Assembly: GCA_029204225.1 (NCBI GenBank)
Contig: CM055113.1
Span: forward strand, 23,010,405 to 23,074,404
Reading direction: 5' to 3'
DNA: 64,000 nucleotides
Source of the DNA: Diphasiastrum complanatum
Taxonomy: Eukaryota > Streptophyta > Lycopodiopsida > Lycopodiales > Lycopodiaceae
This document shows, one piece after another, positions 53,690 to 64,000 of the stretch. The translations under genes and the position numbers were made by a program. Position 1 is the stretch's first letter. Every line of letters begins with the position of its first letter. The notes under the pieces are model-generated. The model was given only the letters and a program-made list of their open reading frames with translations. It made no database searches and was not told the DNA's origin.

Positions 53690-54720
53690 ACCCACACAGG
53701 ATGTCCACTTGCTGATGTTATTATTCCTATCCTACTGTATGCGGATGATGTGGCATTGCTATCCCCTACAGCCTCTGGATTACAGCGACATCTTGCTCTA
53801 TATGGTTTTTGCTTGGTGTGGGGCTTGACGGTAAGACCAAAGTAATGGTGTTTAACACAACATGATCCTTTTAGCGGAGTTCGCCTCACTCCCCATGGTG
53901 GTAGAGGCTATGTTTCAGATTGTTACCTTTCTACATCGACTTGAGACCATGGATACTCACAGATACTTGATGGCAGCACTTACTTCTTCTCAAACTATAG
54001 CTGGACAGCAGGCTAGATCTTCTTGGTATGGTGATGTGGTGGCTTTCTTTCAGTCATGGGGCTCCTCGACGCTGGATCTCCCACAGGGAACTCATACATT
54101 TATCAGACAGCAACTGATATTGTCACATAGTATGGGATCGTCCTGATCATGAGTCAAGCTTACCTTCTATGGTACACATATCTTACGCAGAGACAGTTTG
54201 GGACTCCCTATTAAACCTTCATATCTCTCTCTTCCTCTTTCTTTTGGGCTCCGATACAGATTGGGACAGATACGAGTTTGTTCACATCAGCTTGCTATTG
54301 AGACAGGCAGATATTCAGGCATTTTGAGGGAGCATCGGATATGCCAGGTATGCACATTGGGTGTAGTGGAGGATGAGTTCATTTTATCTTCATATGCCCT
54401 ACATACTATGAGATACGTGGCCGATATCATTGTTTATATCGAGACACCCCTATTACCCTCAGTACATTTTTGGAGTATCAGGATCCCAGATGTGTCGGCT
54501 TTTTACTACGATGCTTATGTTGAGAGCCTCTTTGCTACCATGAGAGTATTACTGATTCTGGCTAGCATCTCATTACTAGCTTCTTTCAGAAGCGGGAGCG
54601 CGATGACCTATCAGATGATGAGGTAGTCATACCAGTGATGGCAAAGGCCCAGCGTGCTGAGCCACAACCTCTTGCCAGATCTATACGTACCATAATGGCG
54701 GTACCATGGGGCACACTTTT
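53690..54720 (+). mobile_element. LINE C-terminal fragment
   Basis: On the plus strand VIIPILLYADDVALLSPTAS (intact YADD), [49 protein letters not shown] and HRICQVC parallel the minus-strand LINE at 15.2-16.6 kb domain by domain. Then come FFQKRERDDL and PQPLARSIRT. Several frameshifts are present. Confidence 0.82.
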
Positions 54721-54736
54721 GCGCATGTGTATGGGT

Positions 54737-54862
54737 GCGCCCATGCATCCTCCTCCCCTCACCCATGCATGAGCTTTTTCTCAAGTAAAAATGATGGGGA
54801 GGGGGATGCATGTATGAGAAAAATGAACCATGGCACTCCTCCCCATGCATGCATCTAATGGG
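54737..54862. repeat. hairpin repeat, right copy
   Basis: It has the same orientation and internal palindrome as 53539-53667, with substitutions. Confidence 0.75.
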
Positions 54863-55209
54863 CATTCAACTGAATTTGAACGTTGGCTCTCTTTTCCCTC
54901 TTCAAATATTTCCTCCGTTTCCCTCCTATTCTCTTCAACAAAGCTTGCGTCTCAACACTGAGGAAAGTGCAGTAGGGATGGTGCAATAGGGATGGCCTTT
55001 GTGTGCTCCTTAAGGAAGTATGAGAGCATAGAGATCATGCTCCTTTAAGGAAGTGCGAGAGGATAGAGATATCAACCATCTTTATTGTTAACTATTGTGC
55101 GATCAAAATCGGGACAGATAGGCTAACTATTATGTGATCAAAATCGAGACAGGCAGGGCCAGAGTGCGCGATCCACAGGCAGAGAGCAGAGAAGAAGCAT
55201 CCAGCCAGA

Positions 55210-55326
55210 CAACAGAGGAGTGGGTCAAGCAAGTGGCCGAGTGGCCAGCAGGGAAAGAATCAAATCCCGAGCAACAGAGGAGTGGGTCAAGCGAGTGGCT
55301 AGCAGGGAAAGAATCGAATCCCGAGC
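55210..55326. repeat. two tandem ~60-bp units
   Basis: CAACAGAGGAGTGGGTCAAG and CAGCAGGGAAAGAATC(A/G)AAT with CCCGAG recur head to tail (55210-55271 and 55272-55326). In the open plus frame they encode AGKESNPEQ twice. Confidence 0.8.
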
Positions 55327-55379
55327 AGGAAGAGAAAGGCCTCTGATTTTGTTAAAGACGAGTTAGCACCTGTGAAAGA

Positions 55380-55652
55380 AGGAAGTTGTTGAAGTTGAGC
55401 TTCTCGCAGAAGCTGCTGAAACCATCAGAGAGGAGTTATCCTTCCACTCGGCCTATCTTAAAGTCCATGACAAATCTCCTAAAAAGATTGCTGTAATTTC
55501 CCTTCTCTTTCAGAGTCACTGTTGCATGTAAAGACGGCTAAATCCGGAGCTTCCAGGCCCTGTTGGAGTTGTGCTCTTCTTGTCTAAAGGCCACCTGAAA
55601 CTTCCGACATACTGCTCCATGGAAGAAAACGAGGATGGAGTCTTCTTCACCT
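55380..55652 (+). pseudogene. unrecognised protein fragment
   Basis: The plus frame reads EVVEVELLAEAAETIREELS, FHSAYLKVHDKSPKKIAVIS, then a stop. A second frame gives LPGPVGVVLFLSKGHLKLPT and YCSMEENEDGVFFT-stop. The composition is that of a folded protein, not a transposon domain I know. It is probably a gene remnant; no family assigned. Confidence 0.3.
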
Positions 55653-56869
55653 AAATATAGTAGCAGCTTTTTTTTAATGAGATTTGCATTCAAATTGAGC
55701 TAGATGTAGAATTTTATCTGGCAGTGGACAATAAACAAATTGAGTGATCCAAAGGGCAACAAAATTTCTCAACATTGCTTACAACATTAAATTTAAGTTA
55801 TCAAGCACGAAATTGAACAGACCTTTGCAATAGTGCTCAGAATATTTCGATATTTCAAAATGTGTAGATATGCTCATAGCTCATTAAACTTGCCTGATCA
55901 GAGGCCTTCTAGGAGTTATATAAAGAAATCGTGGTGCAGCTACTAATGGCTTGGTGAACATACCTTATTGACGTAAAGGCTTTTACTAAAGATATTTTGA
56001 ACTCTCCACTTTAGGACATGCGCTTCCAGAAAAGCCGTGTTCTCAGAGCTCTGTTTCTTGAGATTGTTTTTACTCAAATCAAAATCCTAATTGTTTTCCC
56101 GTCTCCTATAAATTTGCCAATGCACTCTCTTTTATCCTTAACCACAAGCACACCAATCCTTTGTCCAAACTCTTTGAAAATTTAAAGCCTTCAATTATCA
56201 ATAGCATACCATCAACAAGCTTACGATCCACATACAACACAAACTCGACCTCATGAGTGAATTCCTATTTCTTCAAGACCATGCAAACTACATCACTACA
56301 TCAAGATCAGAAACGAGTTTTTGAAGGGATTGTGTCAATTTTTTGTTGGAGAATGTTTTGATAGTTCTGCAAAGCTTGCTGCTAATTACAAAAATGCATG
56401 AAAGAAAGTTTCAAATCATCATTATTCTGTTTCATTGATGTATAGTGGTATTAAGATTTATAAGATTTGTGTTTCAAGATCTATTTATTTTCGGCTATGT
56501 CTCGAGTTTTAATCTGATTAATTCTTACTTGTATTGTAATGATGCACTTGCCACCATTTTGTACATGAGACAATAAATCCATTTGAAGTAAGATTTTATT
56601 TGAGTTTCCTCTTGCGTTCTAGATTTTCACTGCTCATGAAATTTTTCTGTTATTTCTCTGTTCTTCTGCTGCAGCGGTGTTCGATGGAGATCTTGCACTA
56701 TGACCAAGTAATTGATTACCAAAGCACACTCATATTAGCAAAGCATACTAATTTGTGATCAACATTTTCAAGTCAAGAAGTAACCAAGCCTTTGTTGTTT
56801 TCAGTAAATGCCTCCCCCCCCTAGAGTTCTATGCCACTGCTTACTTCATGGAAATGGTTCCTTGATGCA
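55653..56869. other. no gene recognised
   Basis: It is AT-rich sequence upstream of the OPR remnant. Upstream OPR exons, which would hold the FMN-binding N-terminus, were not found. Confidence 0.3.
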
Positions 56870-57231
56870 GCTTATCAACCAAATGGTGCAGCTCCTCTTT
56901 CTTCATCCAATAAGCATTTGGAAGGTCAAGTTGTTCTACCCTCAGGCACTGAAACAGCTGAGTATTCTGTCCCAAGAGCGCTCAAAATGGAGGAGATTCC
57001 AAAAAATGTTGAAGATTCAGAATTGTGGATCCTTATTTTGTGCACGGTAATTTGTTGGCAAGTTTTTGAACAATTGATTTCCATTTGCAACAATTTTCAA
57101 TTTTTCTATCTTTGAAAATTCAATCAAGCCTCTTCTTTTTCAGGCTTTGATGGTGTAGAAATCCACGGAGCTCATGGGTATTTGATTGATCAATTTTTGT
57201 GAGATGGGATCAATGACAAAGCAAAGAGAGT
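56870..57231 (+). pseudogene. 12-oxophytodienoate reductase (OPR) fragment
   Basis: Two exon-like blocks are present. 56870-57036 encodes YQPNGAAPLSSSNK, VVLPSGTETAEYSVPRALKM and EEIPKNVED. 57144-57231, after TTTTTCAG, encodes GFDGVEIHGAHGYLIDQF then L, TGA, DGINDK. OPRs are FMN-dependent old-yellow-enzyme reductases; the 12-OPDA-reducing isoform acts in peroxisomal jasmonate synthesis. The HGAH pair of substrate-binding His is intact. The TGA replaces the Lys of FLKDGIND, the junction between blocks is out of frame, and the rest of the barrel is absent. Confidence 0.8.
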
Positions 57232-58390
57232 GGGAATTTGATTGTCCCCATTCATTGAATTTTAGAAGGCAAAAGAGAGGTGCAACATGGGAAAAATCAG
57301 GTTAGGGTTAGCTTTTAGAGTTTAAATGCTTTCTTCACATATCAAAGTTATGTTAGAAAACAACATTATAAGCTGTATTAAACGTATGAAGTCAAAGGGG
57401 AGAGAAAGTGAAAGGAAGGAGGGTGGAAAAAAAAGATTGTTGGGATACGAAAGGGAGGGGGGTTAGGGTAGACAATCATCCGCCATTCAATTAGGGTCGA
57501 CAGTCATCCCTCTCTATTTTTCTAAACTCTAAACACACTTTCCACACACTCTCTCCATCTCTCTCTCCTTTTGTAAACCCTAAACACACCCACACTCTCT
57601 TCCTCCCTCTCTCTCATGACCGATGCGGTGAGATATTTATGTCACCAATTGTTATAACCGCATTGACGTAGTATCATACTAAAATTACCTTTGATTATTT
57701 ACAGAATAATTTTTTCATTCATGTAAACTTATACATTCGAAGCAATCTTTCCCAAACTATTGATAGCTGACATTGAGTTTCCACACAAGAAAAGCAACCT
57801 TGTGTCACTAAAGCTCTGCAAAGAAAGGCCGAATATGAAAAGTCATTGGCAGTTTACAAGTTAAAAATGGTAATTGTAAGCAAACAATGTTGGTCTTGAC
57901 ATGTCAGGTCCAATTCTTTTGCCGTGGAAAAACTATGCTTAAAGTCTGTGATCCTTATGTAGAACGACGAAGATGCTTCTCCTGGTCTTGAAGGCTAGAG
58001 AATTTTATTGAAAAACTCGAACTTTCCGAAAGATTCCATGGAATTTTTCCAAACTCGAACTTTTTCGTCCCAACTTTCAAAGAAGGATTTTCAAACCCAT
58101 GCATGAACAACATATTCACTTTGAACTCCCCTTATCCATCCATACACCTTGAACTGTGGGCCGCCTGTTAACAGACATTTGCAAACACAGATCGCCTACC
58201 ACCCGTCAACCTTTTTATTAAGATACTCTCCTTGTGATATTTTTGAACATGGTCAAATTTGGACCCCTACTATGGCCGAGATGTGTGAGATATGTTAGAT
58301 ATTCGAAATGCGAAATGTGTGAGATCGGCCATTATCCAAATCATCAGCCGCCACCTAGATCGGCCTCAATTCAACGACGGCCACTCTTTA
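57232..58390. other. no gene recognised
   Basis: Near 57455-57510 a sub-repeat (TTAGGGTAGACAATCATCC, then TTAGGGTCGACAGTCATCC) is visible. The remainder lacks motifs. Confidence 0.35.
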
Positions 58391-58393
58391 CTA

Positions 58394-58394
<1 letters not shown>

Positions 58395-58428
<34 letters not shown>
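58395..58428. repeat. (TA)n microsatellite
   Basis: It is an alternating TA tract. Just right of it, at about 58438-58467, TGGTACCGCCATTATGGTAC and following bases are an inverted match to the end of the LINE at 54690-54710. Confidence 0.93.
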
Positions 58429-58430
<2 letters not shown>

Positions 58431-58604
58431 TAGAATCCCATGGTACCGCCATTATGGTACCGCCCTTAGACCAGCGATACCAGGGCGGCACCAATAAATA
58501 ATATTTTTTATTTTCTTTTAATAAAAACCCCCTTTATTAATGTAAATTAGGGTAAAAAAATATGAAAAACAAAAGGTTTAGGGTTTAGAAAAAAGGGGGG
58601 ACTG

Positions 58605-58770
58605 TAACATATGGGGGCAGGTACAGTAGCACATGCGCAGTGTGGGGGAGCAGGCCATGGGGCCAATGGGAGTGCAGCACGTGGGGGAGCAACAAATGGG
58701 GGCAAGTACAACAGCACATGGAGGGATCATCAACAACTGCACATGGGGGAACAGGCTGTGGTGTTAAATA
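58605..58770. repeat. G-rich imperfect repeats (CATGGGGGAGCA)
   Basis: Runs of four to six G inside CA(C/T)(A/G)TGGGGG(A/C) units recur about eight times, with GCACATG spacers. Confidence 0.7.
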
Positions 58771-59280
58771 GGCACTCACGAGGCTGTGAGAGCGCCAGTG
58801 AGAGGCTGTGAGAGGCGTTGTGTAGTTTTCGGCAGCAGATGAGGTAGCATATATTGTTTAACACAGTGTAAAGAACAGCCCCAGCCGTATATGGCGGGAT
58901 ACGTATTGTTATTTTGATACAATTGTTGAATTAATGTTCATTGTGTTTTTTGTGCAATGCCTGCCTGGGAAATTGCAATGTAATACATGTGTTTCTGAAA
59001 TGCTATCAAGGGGGGTGTATTTCTGTGAAGTGCGTCTGCTATCAATCTCTGCAGTTGAAACTAATTGAAAATACGATTCAAACACGCACATACCATTCGA
59101 AATAAAATTGAAAACGGAGCATCACATTTACAAATCAACAAATACACAATGTGCAGCAAATAAAGTACGTCCAACACTGGATATAATATGTAAAATGGTG
59201 TGAATACAGTGTTCGACCATCTGGCCGCCAAACATGGAACATGATATCAAACTGCTAAAAATAAGATAACAGAGCTACAA

Positions 59281-60376
59281 TCAATGCTCTGGCTCTGACT
59301 CAGACGAATGCTTCGGAGACAGCTCAGGGCCCCGAGCTGACTCTCGCAATCGATATCTATGCATGTCTGGAACTGGCATGGGGTGTGTATCCGAGGAGGA
59401 GGACTCGTCATCCACATCCTCCCAATCTGCCTCCGACTCAACCCCCAAGCAAGCCAAACCGACTAGACCTGCTCCAGCTGGCTGTGATAGTGCACCTCTA
59501 CCTGCACCTGGGGGGCCCTACGAGGTCGTCCTGTCTTCCCTGGCTGTTTCTGTGCTCTGCCTTTCTTGTTCGGTGCACCCTTGGGCCTTCCTGTTCTCTT
59601 GCGGACGAGGGGAGCCGTCAATGCCTCATCACCCCCATGCAAATCACCTGGTTGGCTAGGCTAGGCCCAAGCTAAGGCCGGCTGGGATAGAGAAGCCAAA
59701 GATGGGTGTCCCTGTGCAGCTCATAGAGGAGGAGCCCGTGGAGTGTGTGCCCGTGGGGCTGCTGCTGGTGGAGAAACTGGCTGTGGAGGGGCCGTCCCTG
59801 CAGGAGGCAAGTACAGCGGCGATATGTATTGAAAGGGGCGTTGTGATGGCCGATACTGGTATATCCTGGGTGCTGCCAAAGGAGGAGCCAGTGGAGTGGG
59901 TGCTGCCAAAGGAGGAGGATGTGCCATGGGTGCTGCCACTGGAGGAGCCACAGACTGTGGATATGGGCGCTGCAAGAGAAAACCTGGGCACAGATGGTGG
60001 CCTGCCATGGAGACCTGGTGCTGCAGAAGTGGATGGCGATGGAGGGGCTGCAGGCCTCAATGGCATCGGTGGCAGTGCGGCGCATATAAACCCTCTGAGG
60101 GGGCAGAGGAACTGCAGGCACCTCATGTAGCTGCTCTGGCTGAGACTCTGTGTAGGGCATGCTGGCTAGAGAGGATGGGGGCGCCTTGACGCTCGGCATT
60201 TGTTGGGCCTCTGAAATCAACTCTGCAATCAAGTCGTCCAGCTGGGCATCCGAATACAAATGCTCTGGGCTCTGGGACTCATCATGTGCACCATCCTTTG
60301 GATCATCCTGTGCACCATGTGGACCCCGCAAGGCCTCCCAATCGGTACAATCAAAGTCATCTGGTGTCTCCTCTGG
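59281..60376 (-). pseudogene. decayed C-terminal tail of a large protein, possibly hAT-related
   Basis: On the minus strand EETPDDFDCTDWEAL, SEAQQMPSV, a Pro/Ala-rich stretch with PPLAAPTPLAPPLAAP repeats, an AT-hook-like basic block (RKRTGRPKGAPNKKGRA, GRPRRAP), and finally DWEDVDDESSSSD...KHSSESEPEH and TGA. Several frame changes are needed. The acidic Ser-rich ending resembles the hAT tails at 20.6 and 35.4 kb, but no catalytic domain is present. Its N-terminal side is cut by an LTR at 60377. Confidence 0.35.
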
Positions 60377-61298
60377 TGTTGTAAAGCTGACTCGGGTGCA
60401 CCCAGCGTGCCCTCTAAGACTCAAAGGGGTGACACAATCTAAGGTCCCAGAGCAAGTTAGAACGTCAAGGACTGAGCCTCCGACCTGTGGTGAGCCAGTC
60501 AAGTAGTCACAAAGTCATGAGCTAGCTCTGGAGCTCGAGTCATGGCCTAGTTAGGAAAGCAGGTTGATTCGGCCGCCGGGACGGCTCCCGGGGACCCATG
60601 TCCGGGAGCCAGACTGATTCTGCCAGGCTTGCCAGGCTTAATCAGCAAAATAAAAACTAAGTCCTAAAAAGCGTGCTTTACCATAAAGCACTATGTTTCA
60701 AACCAGAGGGGGGTGCGCCGAATCACAGCAGAACTATAGGGGGAGTCCGGCAGACAGAAACTTGGGCAGCTCAACCAGCGCCAGGAATCCAGTCGCCAGG
60801 TCTCAGCTCCCTCTACCAGCACGAGCCAGGCACAATGCCCAACACGTGTTGGTGGCCCCGAGACCGGTCAGTCTATGTATGAATGTAACCTCTTCCAAAT
60901 CTAATAAAGTTGATCCTTGGGGATGATTACCATTTCGGTTTCGCCTCCGGGACTGGTCCAAGTGGAAGGACCCTTACTACAACCTTTTTGCGTCGCTGGC
61001 GCCTAAGGGTCCCTGTCATCGACATGGGGCTTGCCGCTATGCCAATTGGTCAGTTTGGCGACCACTATGCCTTGGGTTTCATGTGTGGCTTGTCTTTGCC
61101 TTTGGTTACCTTTTGGGGACGGATTCTGAGTTGGCTTTCGGGTTGGTTGGGATTCCAGTTTTCTTAAGTCTGAATGGTTAAGCTTGTTACGTTTCTGAGT
61201 AGGCTTTTACGTAAGTGCATGATGGATGAATGTTAGACTTAAGCGCGTGTTGGAGAAACCGCTCAAGTCCCAGCGCCCTTTGAGGCGCCGGCGCAACA
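60377..61298 (+). repeat. 5' LTR of the TR-GAG-like element
   Basis: Its ends TGTTG and CAACA are a perfect 5-bp inverted pair, and the PBS position confirms the right end. It inserts in the minus-strand frame at 59281-60376, so TCTGG (60372-60376) is the expected target duplication. Confidence 0.85.
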
Positions 61299-61300
61299 TG

Positions 61301-61312
61301 TGGTATCAGAGC
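61301..61312 (+). other. primer-binding site (initiator tRNA-Met)
   Basis: TGGTATCAGAGC lies two bases after the LTR CA end. Confidence 0.85.
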
Positions 61313-61379
61313 CGACTAGCCGGTCAGCTACGCAAGTCTCACAGGGATGGCCACATTTTGGGATTTGTCAGGACAACCG

Positions 61380-61790
61380 TTGCGCAAGGTGCTGCCCACA
61401 GTGTAAGCACGGGTGCGTCCACGGTCGGGGTGGTCAGCAGAACGGGGGACTTGATGAGTCAAAGTGCTGCCCTCGAGGTGTAAGCACGGTCAGTTCTCGC
61501 GGTTCGGGCCTGGCGCTGTCTGCACGTAGGACGGATGAGGCAAAGTGCTGCCTAGGTAGGTGAAAGCACGGTCTGTACCTTGTGGGGTGCAGGGCGACAT
61601 ATTCGAACTGTACGGGTTAACCATTGATACAAAGATGCTGCTCGAATTCGAGTGTAAAGCACGGGTGGTTAGCTGCCGGTGCGGGATAGCTGCCGATCGT
61701 TTAGCTATAAGGGCTATCGACCAAAAAGTGGTGGGGCGTGACTGAGGCAATGTGCTGCTTAATGGTGAAAGCACGGATGGTTGGATGGAT
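61380..61790. repeat. leader with recurring GTGCTGCC...AAGCACGG motif
   Basis: In the element leader, the pair (A)AAGTGCTGCC...GT(A/G)AAGCACGG, or a close variant, appears at about 61388, 61461, 61549 and 61750, spaced roughly 70-200 bp apart. Confidence 0.6.
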
Positions 61791-62158
61791 GTTTCCCCGT
61801 GGGCTAATTCTGTGATAGATTTGTGTGGGCGCGGCTAGGCAAAGGTCCTACGTCCGGTCTCAGGGGGTTTGTGGCTTGAGAGGGATCCTTTGTGTTTGCT
61901 TTGGTTGGTATGTTCCGTTTGTTGTGTGCTTGCTTGGACACAAATGACCTGGTTCCTACTTGGCTCTCAGGTGATGTGGGCGTGCTAAGTTTGAGGAAGG
62001 GATATTTTCATTGAAGCTGATTTAATAAAGATGAAAAGAGAGCTGTGGGGCCCGGCCGACAGAAGGGAGAGCTTCAAATATAAAAAGGATTGAGGCGATA
62101 ATCTGTTGGAAGTACACCTCTGACTATAATGGAGGACCATCTTGAAGAGTTATGAGCA

Positions 62159-63030
62159 TTGACGGACGGAGAAGAGCTGACTCGAGAATACAGCTCTCGC
62201 ATGCATCGAGATGGCACCAGGTCCAAGTCGAGAAAGAAAGAGCGTATGCACTCCACAATGGCGCCTCTCCAAGAAGAGATGGGTGGCCCTTCTGAACCTA
62301 CACCAAGAGATGAACCCTTGCCAGCGGCGCAACAGGACCTCTTTGAAGTGAAGATGGGGCAATACTTATCAAGCGCAATGACGGCTATGCTTAGCGAGGT
62401 GAAGAAGGATAGAGAAACCGAAAGGAAAGAATGGCAAACATCCTTGCGAGCCATGAATCTTACTCAAATTAACCTTGCTAGAGAAATGAGAGACGGGCTA
62501 ACACAGCTCGAAGCCAGGTTTGAAGAGTTGGAAGCAACTAGGGGGAATGCAGTGGCGCCTCCTCCACAGATACCAAGAGAACCACGAGCGCGAAACACGG
62601 AAGGCCCAAGGAAGACTGCCAAAGTGAAAGCACCACCTACTTTCAAAGGAGAGCATGACATTCGAGTTGTGGAAGATTGGTTGTTTCACATGGACCATTA
62701 CTTCCATCTGATGAACACTCCTGAGGAAGAAGAAAAGACTTGGCATTAGCATATTTTGAGGGCTACACTACAAACTGGCACCGGATGGCAGGAATGCATT
62801 TTCAGACATGGGACGCATTCAAAGCCGCGTTACGAGAGGAGTTCATACAAAGGATTCACACATGAGATTGAGGACAGAATTATCGGGGCTCAAACAGAAA
62901 GGGTCATTGCGAGAGTACCTCAATAAATTCAGACAGAGTGTATGGGTTATTGAAGATATGTCCGACGCGGACAAAACTCATTACCTATTGTCTGGAAATG
63001 CAAATCCTGGACCCGGCGTGCGATAGACAG
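62159..63030 (+). pseudogene. gypsy-type gag
   Basis: The N-terminal charged region carries MGQYLSSAMTAMLSEVKKDR and a coiled-coil stretch (REMRDGLTQLEARFEELEAT). Next are KAPPTFKGEHDIRVVEDWLF and HMDHYFHLMNTPEEEEKTWH, the Retrotrans_gag entry. Frame changes after ~62750 are needed to reach the DAFKAALREEFIQR-like segment and LRTELSGLKQKGSLREYLNK with FRQSVWVIEDMS. The first ATG of the long frame is 62159. Confidence 0.75.
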
Positions 63031-63099
63031 CTACATGCCCCATGATTTCAATTCAACTATTCGAGCGGCTGAAATGGTTTGTGATTATGAGAGCACAAC

Positions 63100-63690
63100 T
63101 TGGCACCAGCTGCTCCCGCAACCTCAACAAGAGTATTTAGTGGATCCAGACCGAGTCCGAGCTTCTTTTCAAGGGGGGACTCAGCTCCAAATGGCAACCA
63201 AGCCTCGAGTAGCGTGAACAAATTCCCAACAAAAACAGGGTTTGGCAACCAAGGCAACAATGGAGGGAACATGTTCCAGAGAAGAAACAATTTGGACCTT
63301 CACTAGTCACAGCAACAGCTCTCCACCATGGGCAGATCCATGCGTGGCTTCACCTGTCATCAGCAAGGGTCACTCTTGGAGGTCATTGCCCCAAACCATG
63401 GAATAACAAATCATGGCTGCCATTGAGATTTGATAGATGGAGAGAGGAGGCATTAGATCAAGAAGATGGTGAACAAGGATGATTAAGATGACCTAGAAAA
63501 CCGATTTGACGAGTCTGACCTGAATGCGCCTTGCACCAGAATAGGGGCACTTGCGGCGTATCGTGAACATCTATGGCGACTCCTGGCGAGAGGATCCAAG
63601 TTATTGTACTGAAATGCTGTATACAAGGCAGGATCATTTACTTCATGGTAGACATGGGGGCAACACATAACTACATGTCAAAAAAACTGA
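63100..63690 (+). pseudogene. gag C-terminus and aspartic-protease remnant
   Basis: Gly/Asn-rich NKFPTKTGFGNQGNNGGN occupies the place of a zinc-knuckle linker. Near 63640-63690 FMVDMGATHNYMSKKL matches the retropepsin active site, with VDMGATHN where LVDSGATHN is usual. Stops are present, and no RT follows before the 3' LTR. Confidence 0.6.
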
Positions 63691-63982
63691 CAGGAGAAAT
63701 GACATCCAATGAGAAGAAAATGTGACCTCCTATTTGTGTGGAGAACCAGCGAAAGGTTAACAATGACCACTTGTAGATTGGCAACCAACTTACCAATCTC
63801 TCTAGGAGCCTGGAAGAATCTGACTAACGTTCACAATCTTGAAGATGGGATGCCTTCGCCGCTATTTTGGGATAAACTTGTTTATCACGAAGCATGTGGT
63901 GGCCTTCTAGGCAAAAGGGTTTAAACCTTCCTATTGTGGCCCTGATGAGGACACATCACATCTTTCTAAACGAGGGGAGGAT

Positions 63983-64000
63983 TGTTGTAAAGCTGACTCA
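63983..64000 (+). repeat. start of the 3' LTR, cut by the window edge
   Basis: TGTTGTAAAGCTGACTCA equals the 5' LTR start at 60377 except for the final base. Confidence 0.85.

Larger units (their letters stand above)
60377..64000 (+). mobile_element. LTR retrotransposon with gag but no polymerase (TR-GAG-like)
   Basis: The 5' LTR is 60377-61298 (922 bp, TGTTG...CAACA). A PBS (TGGTATCAGAGC, 61301-61312) follows two bases later. gag lies at 62159-63030 and a protease remnant near 63650. At 63971-63980 a purine-rich CGAGGGGAGG precedes TGTTGTAAAGCTGACTCA, which matches the first 17 bases of the 5' LTR, so the 3' LTR starts at 63983 and leaves the window. The 2.7-kb interior has no RT, RNase H or integrase. 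Confidence 0.85.

Noticed and set aside
59672-60502. 276-residue minus-strand frame taken as an intact protein
   Set aside because: It crosses the LTR boundary at 60377 and its second half is His/Leu/Trp repeats out of frame with the Pro/Ala-rich, more natural reading.

Overview
This is a stretch of a land-plant nuclear genome. The support is a split plant gene with GT-AG introns (a BLISTER homologue), a 12-oxophytodienoate-reductase pseudogene, many plant-type Ty1/copia and Ty3/gypsy remnants whose primer-binding sites read TGGTATCAGAGC, an interstitial TTTAGGG-type telomeric tract, and long (AG)n microsatellites. Kilobase-scale introns packed with nested transposons point to a large genome (fern, gymnosperm or large-genome angiosperm). 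The sequence alone does not let me choose between these.

Backbone gene. Eight coding exons on the minus strand, from 50268 down to 8478, join in consistent reading phase. Together they encode the C-terminal coiled-coil half of BLISTER (BLI), a plant-specific partner of the Polycomb methyltransferase CURLY LEAF. The covered part of the gene spans about 42 kb, with introns of 75 bp, 161 bp, 415 bp, 2.9 kb, 8.6 kb, 10.3 kb and 18.4 kb. The 5' exons lie beyond the right edge or were not found. Most of the rest of the window is therefore intron, or flank, of this one gene.

Layout. 0.2-5.4 kb: copia fragments in both orientations, one interrupted by a MITE with perfect 21-bp ends, plus (AG)n and GGGTCTCC hairpins. 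6-8.4 kb: BLI 3' flank. 8.5-12.5 kb: the last four BLI exons. 14.8-21.6 kb: a nearly full-length hAT transposon with an 8-bp target duplication, inserted into a palindromic pair of small LTRs and carrying a LINE fragment. 22.0-22.3 kb: a TRIM-like LTR/PBS unit and a tRNA-like sequence. 22.8-23.1 kb: two BLI exons. 23.5-31 kb: hAT remnants, LTRs of a second copia family, and a Ty3/gypsy pol with an extra downstream ORF. 31.7 kb: a BLI exon. 32-36.9 kb: an unrecognised ORF, copia gag with leader minisatellite and LTR, and an internally deleted hAT. 38.3-43.7 kb: a GGAAC minisatellite, the first half of a LINE, and a copia pol with a tandemly duplicated integrase segment. 45-49 kb: a gypsy 3' end broken by telomeric repeats. 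50.2 kb: the most upstream BLI exon seen. 51.5-57.2 kb: decayed gypsy, an LTR, LINE and OPR pieces. 58-60.4 kb: microsatellite and a decayed ORF. 60.4-64 kb: an LTR element that carries gag and a protease remnant but no polymerase.

Apart from BLI, essentially every coding trace has stops, frameshifts or truncations, so the window reads as one host gene expanded by successive nested insertions.
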